A DNA stretch of 64,000 nucleotides from Gammaproteobacteria bacterium (GCA_018222405.1 JAAFAI010000026.1:1-64000); one strand, 5' to 3'. Positions 37,476 to 49,066 are shown, numbered from the stretch's first letter. Notes: a model not told the origin generated them from the letters alone. Made by a program: numbers and translations.

Positions 37476-38339
37476 CTACCGGGCAGCAGGTTTACCGCTG
37501 CCCAGCGTCAGCAGCCAGGCCATTACACAGCCTGAGATTAAGCCGGCAGTATGCGCCGCGTTAGCCATATTGACCCACAGCACATCAGCAAAGCCCAATA
37601 ACAACCATACCAGCATAAAGCCAACAATGGCTTTAGGCAGATAAAGCCCCCATTGTGGCCTTAGCCAGCCGGTGATCCACACAAAGCCCACCAGGCCGTA
37701 CACCACACCGGAAAGCCCACCAAAATTCGGCCCGGATACTATCAGTTGGGCCAGGTTACTCACCAGCGCAGTCACCACAAACAAAATGATAATAAAACTG
37801 CTGCCAAACTGACGCTCTACCTGGGAACCAAGCATGCTCCACCACAGCAGGTTAAAAATAAAATGCAGTACACTAAAGTGAATAAAGGCCGGCCCTAACA
37901 GGCGCCACCATTCATGGCTTTGCAGCAGATTACCAAGCGGCATTATCATCAGCGCGGCGGCAATAGGCTGAAACAGACCCACCAGTGAAGCGCCGAATAT
38001 CAGGGTACAAAGGATAAGAATAACACCGGTGACCGGCGCACGGCGAAGGGAAACCAGCCAGCGGCGCATACTGCTGCCCTGTGACTGCTCTACCGGTACA
38101 TCGGTTCGCTCGGAGTGCTGCCAGGCCGCCTGCTGATATTTGGGGTCATTGGGGGCCTGAATAAACGCCTCGCAAATTTCCAGGGCGCGAACATGGTCAC
38201 TATCGTTATCCAGCACCAGCACGTACTGGTTTTCTTCCGGCACGTGATGAACCTGCACCGGGATCTGTTGGGATTTCAGGTAACTGGCCAGTGAGTCAGC
38301 GTAACGCAGCTGACTGATTGCAATCAGTGGTTTTGCCAC
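37476..38339 (-). CDS. glpG: Rhomboid intramembrane serine protease GlpG
   Basis: 287 residues. An N-terminal cytoplasmic domain (1-90) is followed by six membrane helices. The catalytic dyad is Ser210 in GLSG and His263 in ANAAHTAG, and the first-helix-loop motif WWRLLGPAFIHFSVLHFIFNLLWW is present. It starts 2 bp before the glpE stop, so the two genes are co-transcribed (glpE first), as in E. coli. Complete and presumably active; substrates are membrane proteins of unknown identity here. Confidence 0.95.
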   Translation of the reverse strand: MAKPLIAISQLRYADSLASYLKSQQIPVQVHHVPEENQYVLVLDNDSDHVRALEICEAFIQAPNDPKYQQAAWQHSERTDVPVEQSQGSSMRRWLVSLRRAPVTGVILILCTLIFGASLVGLFQPIAAALMIMPLGNLLQSHEWWRLLGPAFIHFSVLHFIFNLLWWSMLGSQVERQFGSSFIIILFVVTALVSNLAQLIVSGPNFGGLSGVVYGLVGFVWITGWLRPQWGLYLPKAIVGFMLVWLLLGFADVLWVNMANAAHTAGLISGCVMAWLLTLGSGKPAAR

Positions 38340-38341
38340 AA

Positions 38342-38653
38342 TTAGTCGCTAACCACCGGTTGACCTAAACGCCAGCCTTCAAAGCCGCCATCCATACTGT
38401 ACACCTTTTCGTAGCCCTGACCGGCCAGAAACTGCGCGGCCTGCTGGCTGCTTACGCCGTGGTAGCACACCACCACTACCGGTGCAGTTTTGGGGGTGGC
38501 TTCCATAAATGCGGCCAGATTATCGTTCGACAGGTTAATGGCGCCTTCCATATGCGCAGACTGAAACGACCCCGCATCGCGGATATCGGCTATAACCAGA
38601 TCGTCTTTTTGTTCAGCGACGTCGGCGATAGAGATGTGTTGGAATGGTTGCAT
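38342..38653 (-). CDS. glpE: Thiosulfate sulfurtransferase GlpE
   Basis: 103 residues, a single-domain rhodanese. The active-site loop is CYHGVSSQ with persulfide-forming Cys63, and DIRDAGSFQSAHMEGAINL carries the conserved Asp/Arg. It transfers sulfane sulfur from thiosulfate to cyanide or thiols in the cytoplasm. It lies between tdh (7 bp upstream) and glpG on the same strand, making a tdh-glpE-glpG-type run; whether tdh drives it is not clear. Confidence 0.93.
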   Translation of the reverse strand: MQPFQHISIADVAEQKDDLVIADIRDAGSFQSAHMEGAINLSNDNLAAFMEATPKTAPVVVVCYHGVSSQQAAQFLAGQGYEKVYSMDGGFEGWRLGQPVVSD

Positions 38654-38660
38654 AATACTT

Positions 38661-39686
38661 TTATTGCCAGTTAAGAATGACTTTTCCTGACTCTCCGGAA
38701 CCCATTACATCAAAGCCTTGCTGAAAGTCGTCAATGGCAAACTGATGCGTAATGATGGGGGAAATGTCCAGGCCACTTTGCAGTAAGCTCGCCATCTTGT
38801 ACCAGGTTTCAAACATTTCCCGGCCGTAGATCCCTTTGATCACCAGGCCTTTAAAAATCACCTGGTTCCAGTCGATGGCGACGTCCTGCGGCGGAATACC
38901 AAGCATGGCAACTTTACCGCCGTTGTTCATGTTATTGAGCATATCGCGAAAGGCCGCCGGGACTCCAGACATTTCTAGGCCGATATCAAAGCCTTCGGTC
39001 ATGCCCAGCGACTGCATAACCTCTTGTAGCGATTCTTCGGCTACGTTAACAGCACGGCTTACACCCATCTTCTCGGCCAGTTTCAGGCGATACGGGTTTA
39101 CATCAGTGATCACCACATGGCGGGCACCAACGTGGCGGGCTACCGCGGCTGCCATAATGCCGATTGGGCCGGCGCCGGTAATCAACACATCCTCGCCCAC
39201 CAGGTCAAACGACAGCGCGGTGTGCACGGCGTTACCGAAGGGGTCGAAGATAGAGGCCAGGTCGTCGCTGATGTTATCCGGAATTTTAAACGCGTTAAAC
39301 GCTGGGATCACCAGATACTCGGCAAACGCACCGGCACGGTTTACACCTACTCCTTCGGTATTGCGGCAAAGGTGACGGCGACCCGCGCGGCAGTTACGGC
39401 AGTGCCCACAGGTGATATGGCCTTCGCCAGACACCCGGTCGCCCACTTTAAAGCCTTGCACTTCCTGACCCATGTCGACCACTTCGCCCACATATTCGTG
39501 GCCCACTACCATAGGCACCGGAATGGTTTTCCGGGCCCAGTCGTCCCACTGGTAAATGTGCATGTCGGTGCCGCAAATGGCGGTTTTACGAATTTTGATC
39601 AGCAGGTCGTTATGACCCATTACCGGCTTGTCGGTATCAAGCATCCAGATACCGCGGGTTGGCTGCTGTTTTACCAACGACTTCAT
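38661..39686 (-). CDS. tdh: L-threonine 3-dehydrogenase
   Basis: 341 residues, the same length as E. coli Tdh. Catalytic zinc site begins with Cys38 in [15 protein letters not shown] and [10 protein letters not shown]; structural zinc site [15 protein letters not shown]; Rossmann glycine motif [18 protein letters not shown] for NAD+. It converts L-threonine to 2-amino-3-ketobutyrate in the cytoplasm. Its start overlaps the kbl stop by 4 bp (ATGA), so the pair is translationally coupled and performs the two-step threonine-to-glycine pathway. Confidence 0.96.
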   Translation of the reverse strand: MKSLVKQQPTRGIWMLDTDKPVMGHNDLLIKIRKTAICGTDMHIYQWDDWARKTIPVPMVVGHEYVGEVVDMGQEVQGFKVGDRVSGEGHITCGHCRNCRAGRRHLCRNTEGVGVNRAGAFAEYLVIPAFNAFKIPDNISDDLASIFDPFGNAVHTALSFDLVGEDVLITGAGPIGIMAAAVARHVGARHVVITDVNPYRLKLAEKMGVSRAVNVAEESLQEVMQSLGMTEGFDIGLEMSGVPAAFRDMLNNMNNGGKVAMLGIPPQDVAIDWNQVIFKGLVIKGIYGREMFETWYKMASLLQSGLDISPIITHQFAIDDFQQGFDVMGSGESGKVILNWQ

Positions 39687-40879
39687 GCAATCACTCCCAG
39701 CTCACGACCCACTTCAATAAATGCATCTACCGCTTTATCGACGTGCTCCAGCGTATGGGCGGCCGACATCTGAGTACGAATACGGGCCTGGCCTTTGGGT
39801 ACCACAGGATAAGAAAAGCCAATTACATAAATGCCTTTCTCCAGCAGTTTTTCGGCCATCTGGTTAGCCAGTTTGGCATCACCGAGCATTACCGGAATAA
39901 TCGCGTGATCTTCGCCTGCCAGTGTGAAGCCGGCTTCAGTCATGCGGTTGCGGAAGTGCTCGGCATTGCGCCACAGCTGAGCTCGCAATTCATGGCCGTC
40001 GGCCATCATGTCGAACACTTTCAGGGACGCTGCCACAATTGGCGGTGCCACAGAGTTTGAAAACAGGTACGGGCGCGAACGCTGACGCAGCCACTCAATG
40101 GCCGCTTTGCTGCCTGAGGTATAGCCGCCGGAAGCGCCACCCAAGGCCTTACCTAAGGTGCCGGTAATTAAATCTACCCGTCCCAGCACGTCACAGTATT
40201 CGTGGCTGCCGCGGCCGTTTTTGCCGAGAAAGCCGGTAGCATGGCAATCGTCTACCATCACCATGGCGTCGTACTGATCGGCCAGATCGCACACGCCTTT
40301 CAGGTTGGCGATAATTCCGTCCATCGAAAACACGCCGTCGGTTGCAATCAGAATAAACCGGGCGCCGTCTTCGCGCGCCTGCTTTAACTGTTCCTCCAGC
40401 GCCTGCATGTCATTGTTAGCATAGCGGTAGCGCCTGGCTTTACTAAGGCGCACGCCGTCGATAATACTGGCGTGATTAAGCGCGTCAGACACGATGGCAT
40501 CTTCCGGCCCAAGCAGGGTTTCAAACAAACCGCCATTGGCGTCGAAACAGGACGGGTACAAAATAGTGTCTTCGGTACCCAGGAAATCGCTGATTTTGGC
40601 TTCCAGCGCTTCATGAATGTCTTGGGTGCCGCAAATAAAGCGTACTGAGGCCATGCCGAAGCCATGGGAATCCAGACCACTCTTGGCCGCTTCAATGAGC
40701 GCCGGGTGATTTGCCAGACCCAGGTAGTTGTTGGCACAAAAGTTAATAACGTGGTCACCGCTCTGGGTGGCTATGTCGGCTTGTTGCTGAGTGGTGATCA
40801 CCCGCTCTACTTTATACAACCCATCCTCACGGGTGGCGTTAAGCTGTTGTTCGAGATGAGAAATAAAAGATGCTGACAT
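39683..40879 (-). CDS. kbl: Glycine C-acetyltransferase (2-amino-3-ketobutyrate CoA ligase)
   Basis: 398 residues from the ATG at 40879, which has AGGAG upstream and begins [18 protein letters not shown], as in E. coli Kbl. A longer frame upstream has no family similarity. PLP-binding Lys244 lies in [13 protein letters not shown], and [11 protein letters not shown] holds the pyridine-nitrogen Asp. It cleaves 2-amino-3-ketobutyrate with CoA to glycine and acetyl-CoA. The unstable intermediate is handed over from Tdh, which explains the coupled operon. Head of the kbl-tdh transcript. Confidence 0.96.
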   Translation of the reverse strand: MSASFISHLEQQLNATREDGLYKVERVITTQQQADIATQSGDHVINFCANNYLGLANHPALIEAAKSGLDSHGFGMASVRFICGTQDIHEALEAKISDFLGTEDTILYPSCFDANGGLFETLLGPEDAIVSDALNHASIIDGVRLSKARRYRYANNDMQALEEQLKQAREDGARFILIATDGVFSMDGIIANLKGVCDLADQYDAMVMVDDCHATGFLGKNGRGSHEYCDVLGRVDLITGTLGKALGGASGGYTSGSKAAIEWLRQRSRPYLFSNSVAPPIVAASLKVFDMMADGHELRAQLWRNAEHFRNRMTEAGFTLAGEDHAIIPVMLGDAKLANQMAEKLLEKGIYVIGFSYPVVPKGQARIRTQMSAAHTLEHVDKAVDAFIEVGRELGVIA

Positions 40880-41036
40880 GCAAGCACTCCTGGCCGAAAG
40901 GGTTGGATAAAAGAGCCGTATTGTACCGAAGAGCCGGTGATACTGCCTATGCCACAAAACATGGCAGCAGGTTTCTGCACGCACAAAGTGTAAACTTTTA
41001 AGGACGCTCGGTAACGCCTCACAATGCAGCGACAGG

Positions 41037-43487
41037 CTAGAGCTGCCAGCGCCCCATATAAACCTTGGTTTGCAGCACGTCCCACAGGGCATCTTCTTTG
41101 ATGGGTTTACTAATGTAGTAGCCCTGCCCGTACTGGCAGCTCATGTTGGCCAACTGATATAACTGCTCGGGTTGTTCAATGCCTTCGGCGATAATCTCCT
41201 GCCCCATGCTGCGCACCATGCTGATGGTGGAGCTGACGATATTGCGATCGCTTTCGGTCTCGAGCATGCCAGCTATAAAAGAACGGTCAATCTTAATTAT
41301 GTCGCTGGGGATCGTTTTCAGATAACTCAATGACGAATAGCCGGTACCAAAGTCATCTACGGCAATTTTACAGCCCAGAGCACGGATCTGCTGGATCACT
41401 TCCACTGCGCGCTCAATATCAGCCACCAGCACGGTTTCGGTGAGTTCCAATTCGATGTTGCGCGCGTCCACTTTATGCAGCTCAATAAGCTCCATCAGGT
41501 AGGGTAGCAACGCGCTGTTAGCAAACTGCGCCGCCGACAGGTTAATGGCCATTTTTACATTACGGTAGCCATTACCTGCCAGTCGCGAGAGTAGCTCAAT
41601 AGCTTTTTCCATGACCCAAAAATCCAGTTCAGACATCATTGCCGTATTTTCGAGCATGGGCAGAAAGTCGCCCGGTGGGACCAGGCCGCGCTGTGGGTGA
41701 TCCCAGCGCAGCAGGGCTTCAAAGCCGATGAGTCGCTTGCTGACCAGCTCTATTTGCGGTTGCAAGGCAAGGAAGAACTGTTGTTCTTTTAAGGCAATAC
41801 GGGCTTCGTTCTCAAGCTCCACCTGCTTAACGATTTTCTGGTTCATCGACGGATTAAAGAAGCGGTAGCTGGAGCCGCGCTCCAGCTTGGCTTCGTACAT
41901 GGCGGTGTCGGCCTGACGCATCAGCTCCAGCGCCCGTGTTTTTGAGGTGGAAGTGTAGGCCACGCCAATACTGATACTGATATAAAAGGTTTGCTCGCTG
42001 ATGCGCATGGGCTCAACAAACTCTTCGATCAGCTTGTCGGCAACAATATTCACCTGCTCAACCTTATCGAGCCCGGTTACCAGGATCACGAATTCGTCAC
42101 CACCAAACCGGGCGATCAGATCATTTTCGCGGATCACTCTGGAAAGTCTTTCACCGGCGAGTTTTACTACTTCGTCGCCAAAGTGATGGCCGTGACTGTC
42201 GTTAACCTTTTTAAAGTTATCCAGATCGATAAACAATAAGGCCATACCCGCTGGTTGGCGCTGCAGTGCCGCCAGTTGTTTGTTGATCTGAAAGGTCATC
42301 ATATTGCGATTAGGCAGGCCGGTCAGGCTGTCGAACATGGCCATTTTTTCGAGCTTGGCGGTGTTCACTGTCATTTGCTGATCCAAAGACTCCAGCTTAT
42401 CCGACAGTTCAACGGCGGCCTCACCCAGGGTATCGAGCTCATCGAGAAGCCATTTTTTACGGGTGAAGCTGCGTTTTTGCTGTAACTTAAACTCTTCGAA
42501 ACGCTTTTGCGCCAGTAGCGGTAGCATATTAGCCAACACCGAGAGCTTTTGTGCATAGCGCCGCAATAGCACAAACATACACAGCACGAAGGTTAGCACC
42601 AGACCTACGCCACCAAAAAAGATAATGCGGTTCTGGCTTTTATAGGCTTGCTTGCGCTCATGAATATCATGCGTAAACATCAGATAATGGCCGTTAGACT
42701 CATGCTGATAGAGTGGCAGTAACGTGATCAGATAGGCGCGCCCGTTTACGGTAACTTCGTGGCCGTTGGTGATTAACCTGGTTTTACTGGCCGACGGCGG
42801 GATCGCGCCCAGGATATCGCGCATAAAGCGCTCCTGCTTTTCACTGACCATACTGTTAATAAAGTATCTGTCAGATTGAGCACTACTGCCTTTTGCGTGC
42901 TTCACCAGTACCAGATCGGACTGACTCGCTCCCTGGGTGGCCTCACTAAGTAAGGCCAGCAACTCCTGCAGTGAGGTACTCATTACCACCACATTAGTGG
43001 TTTGCCGGTTGATCATCACCGGAATGCTGATTATCTGTTCGCACATCACGTGGCAATGCACACCGGCAATTGGCCGGGCTTCGGTAAAGGTCCGCTCTAT
43101 CATGCCAAACACATCATCCGGCAAATACTCGCCTTGCTGATAGACCACTTGCTGCTGATTGTCGATGACCCATAAATTACTCACATCCCATTGCAGCAGC
43201 AGAAAATCCTCAGCTCGCCTGAAGGTATCTACCAGCTCGGTTGTGTTTCGCGGAGGGGTGTCGCTGATGTACTTAAGACCTTCAACCCAGACTGATAAAC
43301 GGTCATTGAGCAGAGTAGACAGCTGGTGATAGCGGGTAATGTCCCGCGATAAAATCGCCTGATTGAGTTGTTGTTCCTGATTGGCCGCCTGGTATAACAG
43401 TAAGCTCACCACCAGCGAGCAAACAAGCATGATTACCAGCAACATAATAGCCAGCACTTTATAACTGAGTGAGACGGTTTTCTGCAT
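41037..43487 (-). CDS. Membrane GGDEF-EAL protein with periplasmic sensor
   Basis: 816 residues. Membrane segments at about 10-32 and 285-308 bracket a periplasmic sensor of about 250 residues. A HAMP-like or coiled-coil linker leads to GGDEF (RFGGDEF intact, about 380-540) and EAL domains ([27 protein letters not shown], about 560-805). Both active sites look complete, so it may make or break c-di-GMP, or act mainly as a phosphodiesterase. It is the last gene of a three-gene operon after a PstS-like protein and an outer-membrane protein. Its C-terminus overlaps only a spurious upstream extension of kbl. Confidence 0.92.
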   Translation of the reverse strand: MQKTVSLSYKVLAIMLLVIMLVCSLVVSLLLYQAANQEQQLNQAILSRDITRYHQLSTLLNDRLSVWVEGLKYISDTPPRNTTELVDTFRRAEDFLLLQWDVSNLWVIDNQQQVVYQQGEYLPDDVFGMIERTFTEARPIAGVHCHVMCEQIISIPVMINRQTTNVVVMSTSLQELLALLSEATQGASQSDLVLVKHAKGSSAQSDRYFINSMVSEKQERFMRDILGAIPPSASKTRLITNGHEVTVNGRAYLITLLPLYQHESNGHYLMFTHDIHERKQAYKSQNRIIFFGGVGLVLTFVLCMFVLLRRYAQKLSVLANMLPLLAQKRFEEFKLQQKRSFTRKKWLLDELDTLGEAAVELSDKLESLDQQMTVNTAKLEKMAMFDSLTGLPNRNMMTFQINKQLAALQRQPAGMALLFIDLDNFKKVNDSHGHHFGDEVVKLAGERLSRVIRENDLIARFGGDEFVILVTGLDKVEQVNIVADKLIEEFVEPMRISEQTFYISISIGVAYTSTSKTRALELMRQADTAMYEAKLERGSSYRFFNPSMNQKIVKQVELENEARIALKEQQFFLALQPQIELVSKRLIGFEALLRWDHPQRGLVPPGDFLPMLENTAMMSELDFWVMEKAIELLSRLAGNGYRNVKMAINLSAAQFANSALLPYLMELIELHKVDARNIELELTETVLVADIERAVEVIQQIRALGCKIAVDDFGTGYSSLSYLKTIPSDIIKIDRSFIAGMLETESDRNIVSSTISMVRSMGQEIIAEGIEQPEQLYQLANMSCQYGQGYYISKPIKEDALWDVLQTKVYMGRWQL

Positions 43488-43491
43488 TGGC

Positions 43492-44679
43492 TCAGAACCA
43501 GTACATCAGTTGTAAAGACCACGCATTCCAGTAGGGCCTGGCGTAAACCAGCGCATCAGGGAATACCACGGCCGTCAGCCGGCCGGCACCGTGTGTACGG
43601 GAGAACTCACCGCTAAGCCTTAGGTTTGCCTGAATATCCCAGCTCAGGCCCAGGGTCAGTGTATCCATATACCCATAATGTTCAGGAATGGCACCAAAGG
43701 GGTTAGAAGCCAGCTGATTGCCATGGCGGTCTTTACGATCCACATCGTAGGTATCAAATCGCACCAGCCCGGTAAGGTTGTTTTGCAAAAAATAGCGCCA
43801 TTGGAGGTAGCCGCCCTCGCCGGTTTTATCCACATCCAGCCTGATCCCCTGTGTGAAGTCTCCCTCATACATCAGGCGGTCACGTAGCAACTCCATAGTG
43901 AGTTCCCAGTTTTCGCTGTCGTAACGGGCGGCCAGGGTGAGCCGGTCGATACCGGACTTACCGTTTAGCAGGATATCCATTGCGGCGGGGTCATAGGTAA
44001 ACTCAGACTGCAACAAACTAAAGCCAAGCTGCCAGTGCATGGATTGCGGCTGCCAGTAGGTACTGAACTGATGGGTAAAATCCTGTTTTACCCGCCCCTG
44101 TGCCTGCGGACTGAGCAGCTTTTTGGTATCTTCTCTGGCCAATGGTGAACGCCCGTAGCTCCAGCGCACTTCCCAGGTACCACTGCTGCTGGTTTTAGTA
44201 CTTTGCAGAGCGATACCATCGCTACTGAGGGCGAGATCGCGATTACCATCGTAATAGATAGACTGAGGCAATGAAATGGAGGGGCGGGTTTGCGGTACAT
44301 CCTGGGTGGCCGAATACCACCAGTGACGATTTTTATAACGTCCCAGGTGCACGTTAACCTGCCAGTCAAACAAGCGTGTTAAGCGCCAGTCTAAAAATAG
44401 ATAGTCGAGACGGGCGCCCTGACGAAAACGATTGCCGCCGTCGAGGTAGACTAACTGACCAGACACGCTCAGAGAAGGATTAATTACATAGGAGCCGTTG
44501 ATCCCTATTTCGGTTAGTTCGGTGGTTATCTCATTGCCGGTGGTGATGTAATTGCTGTCGGTGGAACTGGTAAGCCCCTGTGCAACAAAGCCGTGCCAGG
44601 AGAAGTCGTCGTGGTTAGCCTCGCTAAAACGAGTAACAAGCAGTAACAGAACCCCTACACTCAACGTAAAACGCTTCAT
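43492..44679 (-). CDS. Outer-membrane beta-barrel protein of sensor operon
   Basis: 395 residues with a signal peptide (cleaved near SEA/NHDD). Short alternating strands (LSVSGQLVYLDGGNRFRQGARLDYLFLDWRL) and a C-terminal aromatic (SLQLMYWF) indicate an outer-membrane barrel, probably about 16 strands. No named family is certain. Its ATG overlaps the preceding gene's stop by 4 bp, and the GGDEF-EAL gene starts 4 bp later, so the three are one transcript. Possibly a porin for the ligand sensed by the downstream cyclase/phosphodiesterase. Confidence 0.75.
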   Translation of the reverse strand: MKRFTLSVGVLLLLVTRFSEANHDDFSWHGFVAQGLTSSTDSNYITTGNEITTELTEIGINGSYVINPSLSVSGQLVYLDGGNRFRQGARLDYLFLDWRLTRLFDWQVNVHLGRYKNRHWWYSATQDVPQTRPSISLPQSIYYDGNRDLALSSDGIALQSTKTSSSGTWEVRWSYGRSPLAREDTKKLLSPQAQGRVKQDFTHQFSTYWQPQSMHWQLGFSLLQSEFTYDPAAMDILLNGKSGIDRLTLAARYDSENWELTMELLRDRLMYEGDFTQGIRLDVDKTGEGGYLQWRYFLQNNLTGLVRFDTYDVDRKDRHGNQLASNPFGAIPEHYGYMDTLTLGLSWDIQANLRLSGEFSRTHGAGRLTAVVFPDALVYARPYWNAWSLQLMYWF

Positions 44680-45143
44680 AACGGCTCTCCTACTGTGATC
44701 ATCCTGATATTTTTATTTATCTGCCCGGGTGCTGACAGGTAACCAATGGCGCCGGGCGTTTGTCCGATTATGTCTTGCATAGCCTGAGTGGTGTCGATGG
44801 GTTTAGGGGCCTCGCCCTGGCCAGAATACACCACCCGCTGCCAGATCCGTTCGAGCTGGTAGGGATAAATATTGAGTAACTGACGGCAAAAATACTGATG
44901 CGTATCACTTTCGGGCGGCAGTACGAATACCCTGATCCGACTTCCGTCAGGCCAGAACTGGGTACGCCCGGCAAAGATCATGCGAAGTTGTGCGGGTGTT
45001 AGCGAAGTAATATCAACGGATTGATTAACCACCACAGCGATGGGCTGTGCTGGTGTCTCGGCCCGAGCAGTTGCTGTCCAGAGTACTCCTATCCATAACA
45101 ATAGGGCGCCGAAGCAGAACGCTTTTAAAATCCAAACTTTCAA
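44676..45143 (-). CDS. Short PstS-like periplasmic ligand-binding protein
   Basis: 155 residues with a signal peptide (TARA/ETPA). The sequence VVVNQSVDITSLTPAQLRMIFAGRTQFWPDGSRIRVFVLPPES, followed by TPGAIGYLSAP, is the shared core of PstS-type phosphate-binding proteins, but the protein is less than half the length of PstS, so it represents a single-lobe variant. Such short proteins often precede a sensor kinase or c-di-GMP protein. First gene of the three-gene operon; its promoter lies in the 157 bp upstream. Confidence 0.78.
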   Translation of the reverse strand: MKVWILKAFCFGALLLWIGVLWTATARAETPAQPIAVVVNQSVDITSLTPAQLRMIFAGRTQFWPDGSRIRVFVLPPESDTHQYFCRQLLNIYPYQLERIWQRVVYSGQGEAPKPIDTTQAMQDIIGQTPGAIGYLSAPGQINKNIRMITVGEPL

Positions 45144-45299
45144 ATGTACGCCTTAACTAATATGGTAGTCATTTGCGTAGGTTCCTTCTTGCCGCGAAGT
45201 GCCTTTCCTGAGTTGGAAAAGCCCAATTACAAGTTTAGAAAAGAATTGGATTTTTTAAAGTGTTTATTACTATAACTTTTGTGCAATGAACGCCTTGTT

Positions 45300-46376
45300 T
45301 TATTCATCTTCTAGCCGGTTAAGTACGGTATCGATAGCGGCATTCACCTGGTCGGTGGTGATCATGCTCATCAGATCCTCTCCTTTGGCCCGCCGTCCCC
45401 AGGGTAAAGCCTGCCAGGATTTGCCAGCCTGTTGTTCAATGCACTGGTCGTAAACCGAAACCACATCGGCCAGATTGTTATAAGGGCCGGTGCGGCGCGG
45501 ATTCGAATGTGCGTACAGGCCGATGACCGGCGTGTTAACTGCCGTTGCCATATGGGCAGGGCCGGTGTCGGGGGCGATAACCAAACTCGCCTCAGCGAGC
45601 ACACCGGCCAGCTCTTTGAGGGTGGTTTTACCAATCAGATCGTCTTTTATGGGAGCGCCGGCTGCCAGGATAGCATCGCCGATGGTCCTGTCGAGCGGCC
45701 CCGGTCCGCCGCAAAGAAGTACCGGTAGGTTTTTATCCGCCAGATGCTTAGCAGCCGCGGCATAGCCCTCAGCTGTCCAGTTACGTTCTGCCTTAGACGC
45801 AGCCGGGCAGATAACGCCGAAGCTGCCATATTGCTGCCTTAAGCTAATGCCCTTAGCCAGATCTGACTCGCTCAAAGGCAACTGCCAGGCAGGCTTTTCT
45901 GTCGGCTCAATGCCCATGGCATCGGCAAACGCCATAAAACCCTCGAGCACATGGGGATGCTGCTGCCGGGCAATGCGTTTGTTAATAAACAGGCTGTGGC
46001 CTTCTTTGCTGCGGGACTTATCAAAGCCTAAACGCACTTTAGCTCTGATAGCACGGGAAAGCAGATTAGCGCGCAGTGCAATCTGCATTACACAGAGTAC
46101 ATCGAAACGCTGTGCTTTAAATTGCTGGCGAATAGCCTGCATCCCTTTACGGCCGGTTTTCTTGTCATAGATAACAAACTCCACGCCGTCCATGCCGTTA
46201 AGTAACTGGTACTCTATCTTACCGATTATCCAGGTAATGCGGATGTCAGGTCTGGCACTTCTGATACGATTAACCATGGCCGCGGCATGACACACATCGC
46301 CAATGGCTGACAATCTAAGAATACATATTCTTGCGTTTTGGGGGAGTTTTAATACGCCTGACAAAGAATCTTCCAA
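45300..46376 (-). CDS. Family 9 glycosyltransferase, LPS heptosyltransferase-like
   Basis: 358 residues with the GT9 opening ICILRLSAIGDVCHAAAMVNRIR and the C-terminal donor site LVIAPDTGPAHMATAVNTPVIGLYAHSNPRRTGPY. It transfers a sugar, probably heptose, to the lipopolysaccharide inner core in the cytoplasm. The start is a TTG at 46376 and has no clear Shine-Dalgarno, so the true start could differ by a few codons. It is divergent from kdkA, another inner-core gene, across 73 bp. Confidence 0.88.
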   Translation of the reverse strand: MEDSLSGVLKLPQNARICILRLSAIGDVCHAAAMVNRIRSARPDIRITWIIGKIEYQLLNGMDGVEFVIYDKKTGRKGMQAIRQQFKAQRFDVLCVMQIALRANLLSRAIRAKVRLGFDKSRSKEGHSLFINKRIARQQHPHVLEGFMAFADAMGIEPTEKPAWQLPLSESDLAKGISLRQQYGSFGVICPAASKAERNWTAEGYAAAAKHLADKNLPVLLCGGPGPLDRTIGDAILAAGAPIKDDLIGKTTLKELAGVLAEASLVIAPDTGPAHMATAVNTPVIGLYAHSNPRRTGPYNNLADVVSVYDQCIEQQAGKSWQALPWGRRAKGEDLMSMITTDQVNAAIDTVLNRLEDE

Positions 46377-46449
46377 CTAGCACTGATAAACCCCGCTAAT
46401 TTGATTACAATCAGCATGATTTAACAAGTCTTAATACTGAGAATTATCC

Positions 46450-47172
46450 TTGCAAGCCATAGAAACCTACACATCAGGTCGTGACACCCTGTTACTTTGC
46501 GCCGACCAGTGCGAAGCATTTGGCATTCCTGTTCCTCCTCCTGAATGGTTACAGCAGTCGCACTGGCAGCAGTCTGCCACAGCTAACAGCGGGCGCGGTC
46601 AGGCGGTCCTGATTGATGAACCGGCGCAAATGGTGCTGAGGGATTATTGCCGGGGCGGTCTGGTGAGGCATGTGTCTGAAAGGCGGTTTATTTTCAGCGG
46701 GCTAACCACTACCCGCCCCTATCGTGAACTCAACCTGCTCAAAAAGATGCACCAGGCTGGATTGCCAGTGCCCAGAGGGCTGGCCGGGCGCGTTAGCCGC
46801 TATGGCATCAGCTACGAAGCCAGTATCTTAATGGAACGTATTCCGCACAGTTGTGAAGTGCACGAGCATTTGCTGGCAAAGCCACTTACTGCCCAACAGT
46901 GGCAGCAAATAGGGCGCTTGATCAGGCAGTTACACGATAACCAGATCTATCATCACGACCTTAACATTCACAATATTATGATCGATCGGGACAATAAGTT
47001 CTGGCTGATTGATTTTGATAAATGCGCCGAGAAAGCCGGTGACCATTGGAAGGCCGGTAATCTGAGTCGTTTAAACCGTTCCTTACACAAAGAGCATGGC
47101 AAGTATGCCGGATATCATTTTACGCCAGATAACTGGCAAAACCTGCAAACCGGTTACAACCGCAGCAAGTAA
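46450..47172 (+). CDS. kdkA: 3-deoxy-D-manno-octulosonic acid kinase
   Basis: 240 residues with a protein-kinase-like fold: LIRQLHDNQIYHHDLNIHNIMIDRDNKFWLIDFDKC carries the catalytic HxDLxxxN and metal DFD motifs typical of KdkA. It phosphorylates Kdo of the LPS inner core at position 4, as in heptose-poor LPS of Haemophilus and Vibrio. A TTG start with weak RBS is the only in-frame choice near the family start. Next gene coaD begins 69 bp on. Confidence 0.9.
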   Translation: MQAIETYTSGRDTLLLCADQCEAFGIPVPPPEWLQQSHWQQSATANSGRGQAVLIDEPAQMVLRDYCRGGLVRHVSERRFIFSGLTTTRPYRELNLLKKMHQAGLPVPRGLAGRVSRYGISYEASILMERIPHSCEVHEHLLAKPLTAQQWQQIGRLIRQLHDNQIYHHDLNIHNIMIDRDNKFWLIDFDKCAEKAGDHWKAGNLSRLNRSLHKEHGKYAGYHFTPDNWQNLQTGYNRSK

Positions 47173-47220
47173 CCTGCCGGCAATTGCATCCGCCGCCGAT
47201 TCTGGTTACTGTTTTGATAA

Positions 47221-47724
<504 letters not shown>

Positions 47725-47734
47725 TCCCCAGCGC

Positions 47735-48550
47735 TTAGCGCTGGCACTGCGGGCAGTAAAAGGTATTACGCTGACCAATGGTGAGGCTTTTAATGGGCGT
47801 TGTACAGGTTAAGCATGGCTCACCAGAGCGCCCGTAAACGTTGAGAGACTGTTTAAAGTAGCCCGGGTTACCGTCGGTCTGGGTAAAGTCTTTAAGCGTA
47901 GTACCGCCCTGCTGAATGGCTTTTGCCAGTACTTCCTTAATAGCGATGGTCAGCAGCGCATAGCGTTTTGCGCTGACCTTGCCCGCTTTACGGCGTGGAT
48001 CGATACCGGCCATAAACAGCGCTTCGTTGGCGTAGATATTCCCTACTCCCACCACAACCGCGTTATCCATGATGAAATTCTTAACAGCCACCTGCTTATT
48101 GCGCGATAACGTCACCAGGCGCTCAGCATCAAAATCGGTTGTCAGCGGCTCCGGGCCCAGGTGAGCCAGTTGCTGCGGAGCCGGTTCGCCGGGGGCTTGC
48201 CAGAGGCAGGCACCAAAGCGTCTGGGATCGTTAAGCCGCAGGCATTTGCCGCTATCCAGCACAATGTCGATATGATCATGTTTTACCGGTGCGACGTTCG
48301 CATCGAGAACCCGCAGTTTGCCAGACATTCCCAGGTGCAGAATAATCCGCCCGCCACCTGCCAGCTCAATAAGCAGGTATTTAGCGCGGCGGTTAACGGC
48401 CGTAACCTGTTGGCCAATCGCATCAGCGAGTGATTCGGGCACCGGCCAGCGCAAGCGGCGATCGCGGACAATAATATTGCGGATTACCTGCCCTTCAAGA
48501 AAAGGGGCAACACCAAGGCGACTGACTTCTACTTCGGGTAACTCAGGCAT
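47735..48550 (-). CDS. mutM: Formamidopyrimidine-DNA glycosylase
   Basis: 271 residues. N-terminal MPELPEVE supplies Pro2 (Schiff base) and Glu3; the helix-two-turn-helix region ([18 protein letters not shown]) and the C-terminal zinc finger CLTC...FYCPQC are complete. It excises 8-oxoguanine and ring-opened purines. The start codon overlaps the stop of the upstream small gene (TAATG), indicating translational coupling. Confidence 0.97.
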   Translation of the reverse strand: MPELPEVEVSRLGVAPFLEGQVIRNIIVRDRRLRWPVPESLADAIGQQVTAVNRRAKYLLIELAGGGRIILHLGMSGKLRVLDANVAPVKHDHIDIVLDSGKCLRLNDPRRFGACLWQAPGEPAPQQLAHLGPEPLTTDFDAERLVTLSRNKQVAVKNFIMDNAVVVGVGNIYANEALFMAGIDPRRKAGKVSAKRYALLTIAIKEVLAKAIQQGGTTLKDFTQTDGNPGYFKQSLNVYGRSGEPCLTCTTPIKSLTIGQRNTFYCPQCQR

Positions 48551-49026
48551 TACATTTCCTGCTCATCGGCCAGCCAGGGTAACAGTTGCGACAGTCGGAT
48601 GTTGTCGAGCGTATACCACTGCTGATCAAACTGTACCCAGAGGTTCTGATCCTTAGCCACAAAAGCATAAACCAGTCCCTGCGAGGCTCCGGCGACCCAG
48701 ACAACGGCTATTAATGGCTCGGTTTGGGTAATTTCCCGCGGCGGCTTGGCTGGTTGCATTACGGCATTACGCCACTGGCTGATTTGCGCCTCAGGCGTGC
48801 TGCTGAGGGTTTTATTTACGCCATTCCAGCGCCACTGCTGACCAACCCGTTCCAGCTTGAAGCCGCTTTGCTCAATTTTAAGCACATGGGCGTTGTCCGG
48901 CAGCAGCGGTAAGCTGACAGGCTGCTGACTTTCCGGCACAAAACGGTCCAGATTAAACAGGAATATCATGCCTAACATGGCGAATATCACCACATTATTG
49001 AATCCTCGTTTGGACAGTCTTGCCAT
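48550..49026 (-). CDS. Small membrane-anchored protein before mutM
   Basis: 158 residues with one N-terminal membrane segment ([20 protein letters not shown], residues 9-29) and a periplasmic domain of about 125 residues rich in W and Q ([32 protein letters not shown]). No family is recognised with confidence. It is translationally coupled to mutM, but this may only reflect compact packing. The 90 bp before it hold the rpmG terminator. Confidence 0.7.
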   Translation of the reverse strand: MARLSKRGFNNVVIFAMLGMIFLFNLDRFVPESQQPVSLPLLPDNAHVLKIEQSGFKLERVGQQWRWNGVNKTLSSTPEAQISQWRNAVMQPAKPPREITQTEPLIAVVWVAGASQGLVYAFVAKDQNLWVQFDQQWYTLDNIRLSQLLPWLADEQEM

Positions 49027-49066
49027 AGTTTAGTTACCTGTTGAGATATACTGCAGACATTCACGC

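Noticed and set aside
40880..41092. Upstream extension of kbl by 71 codons
   Set aside because: Begins inside the neighbouring GGDEF-EAL 3' end, has many Cys/His and no similarity to Kbl; the RBS-supported start is 40879.
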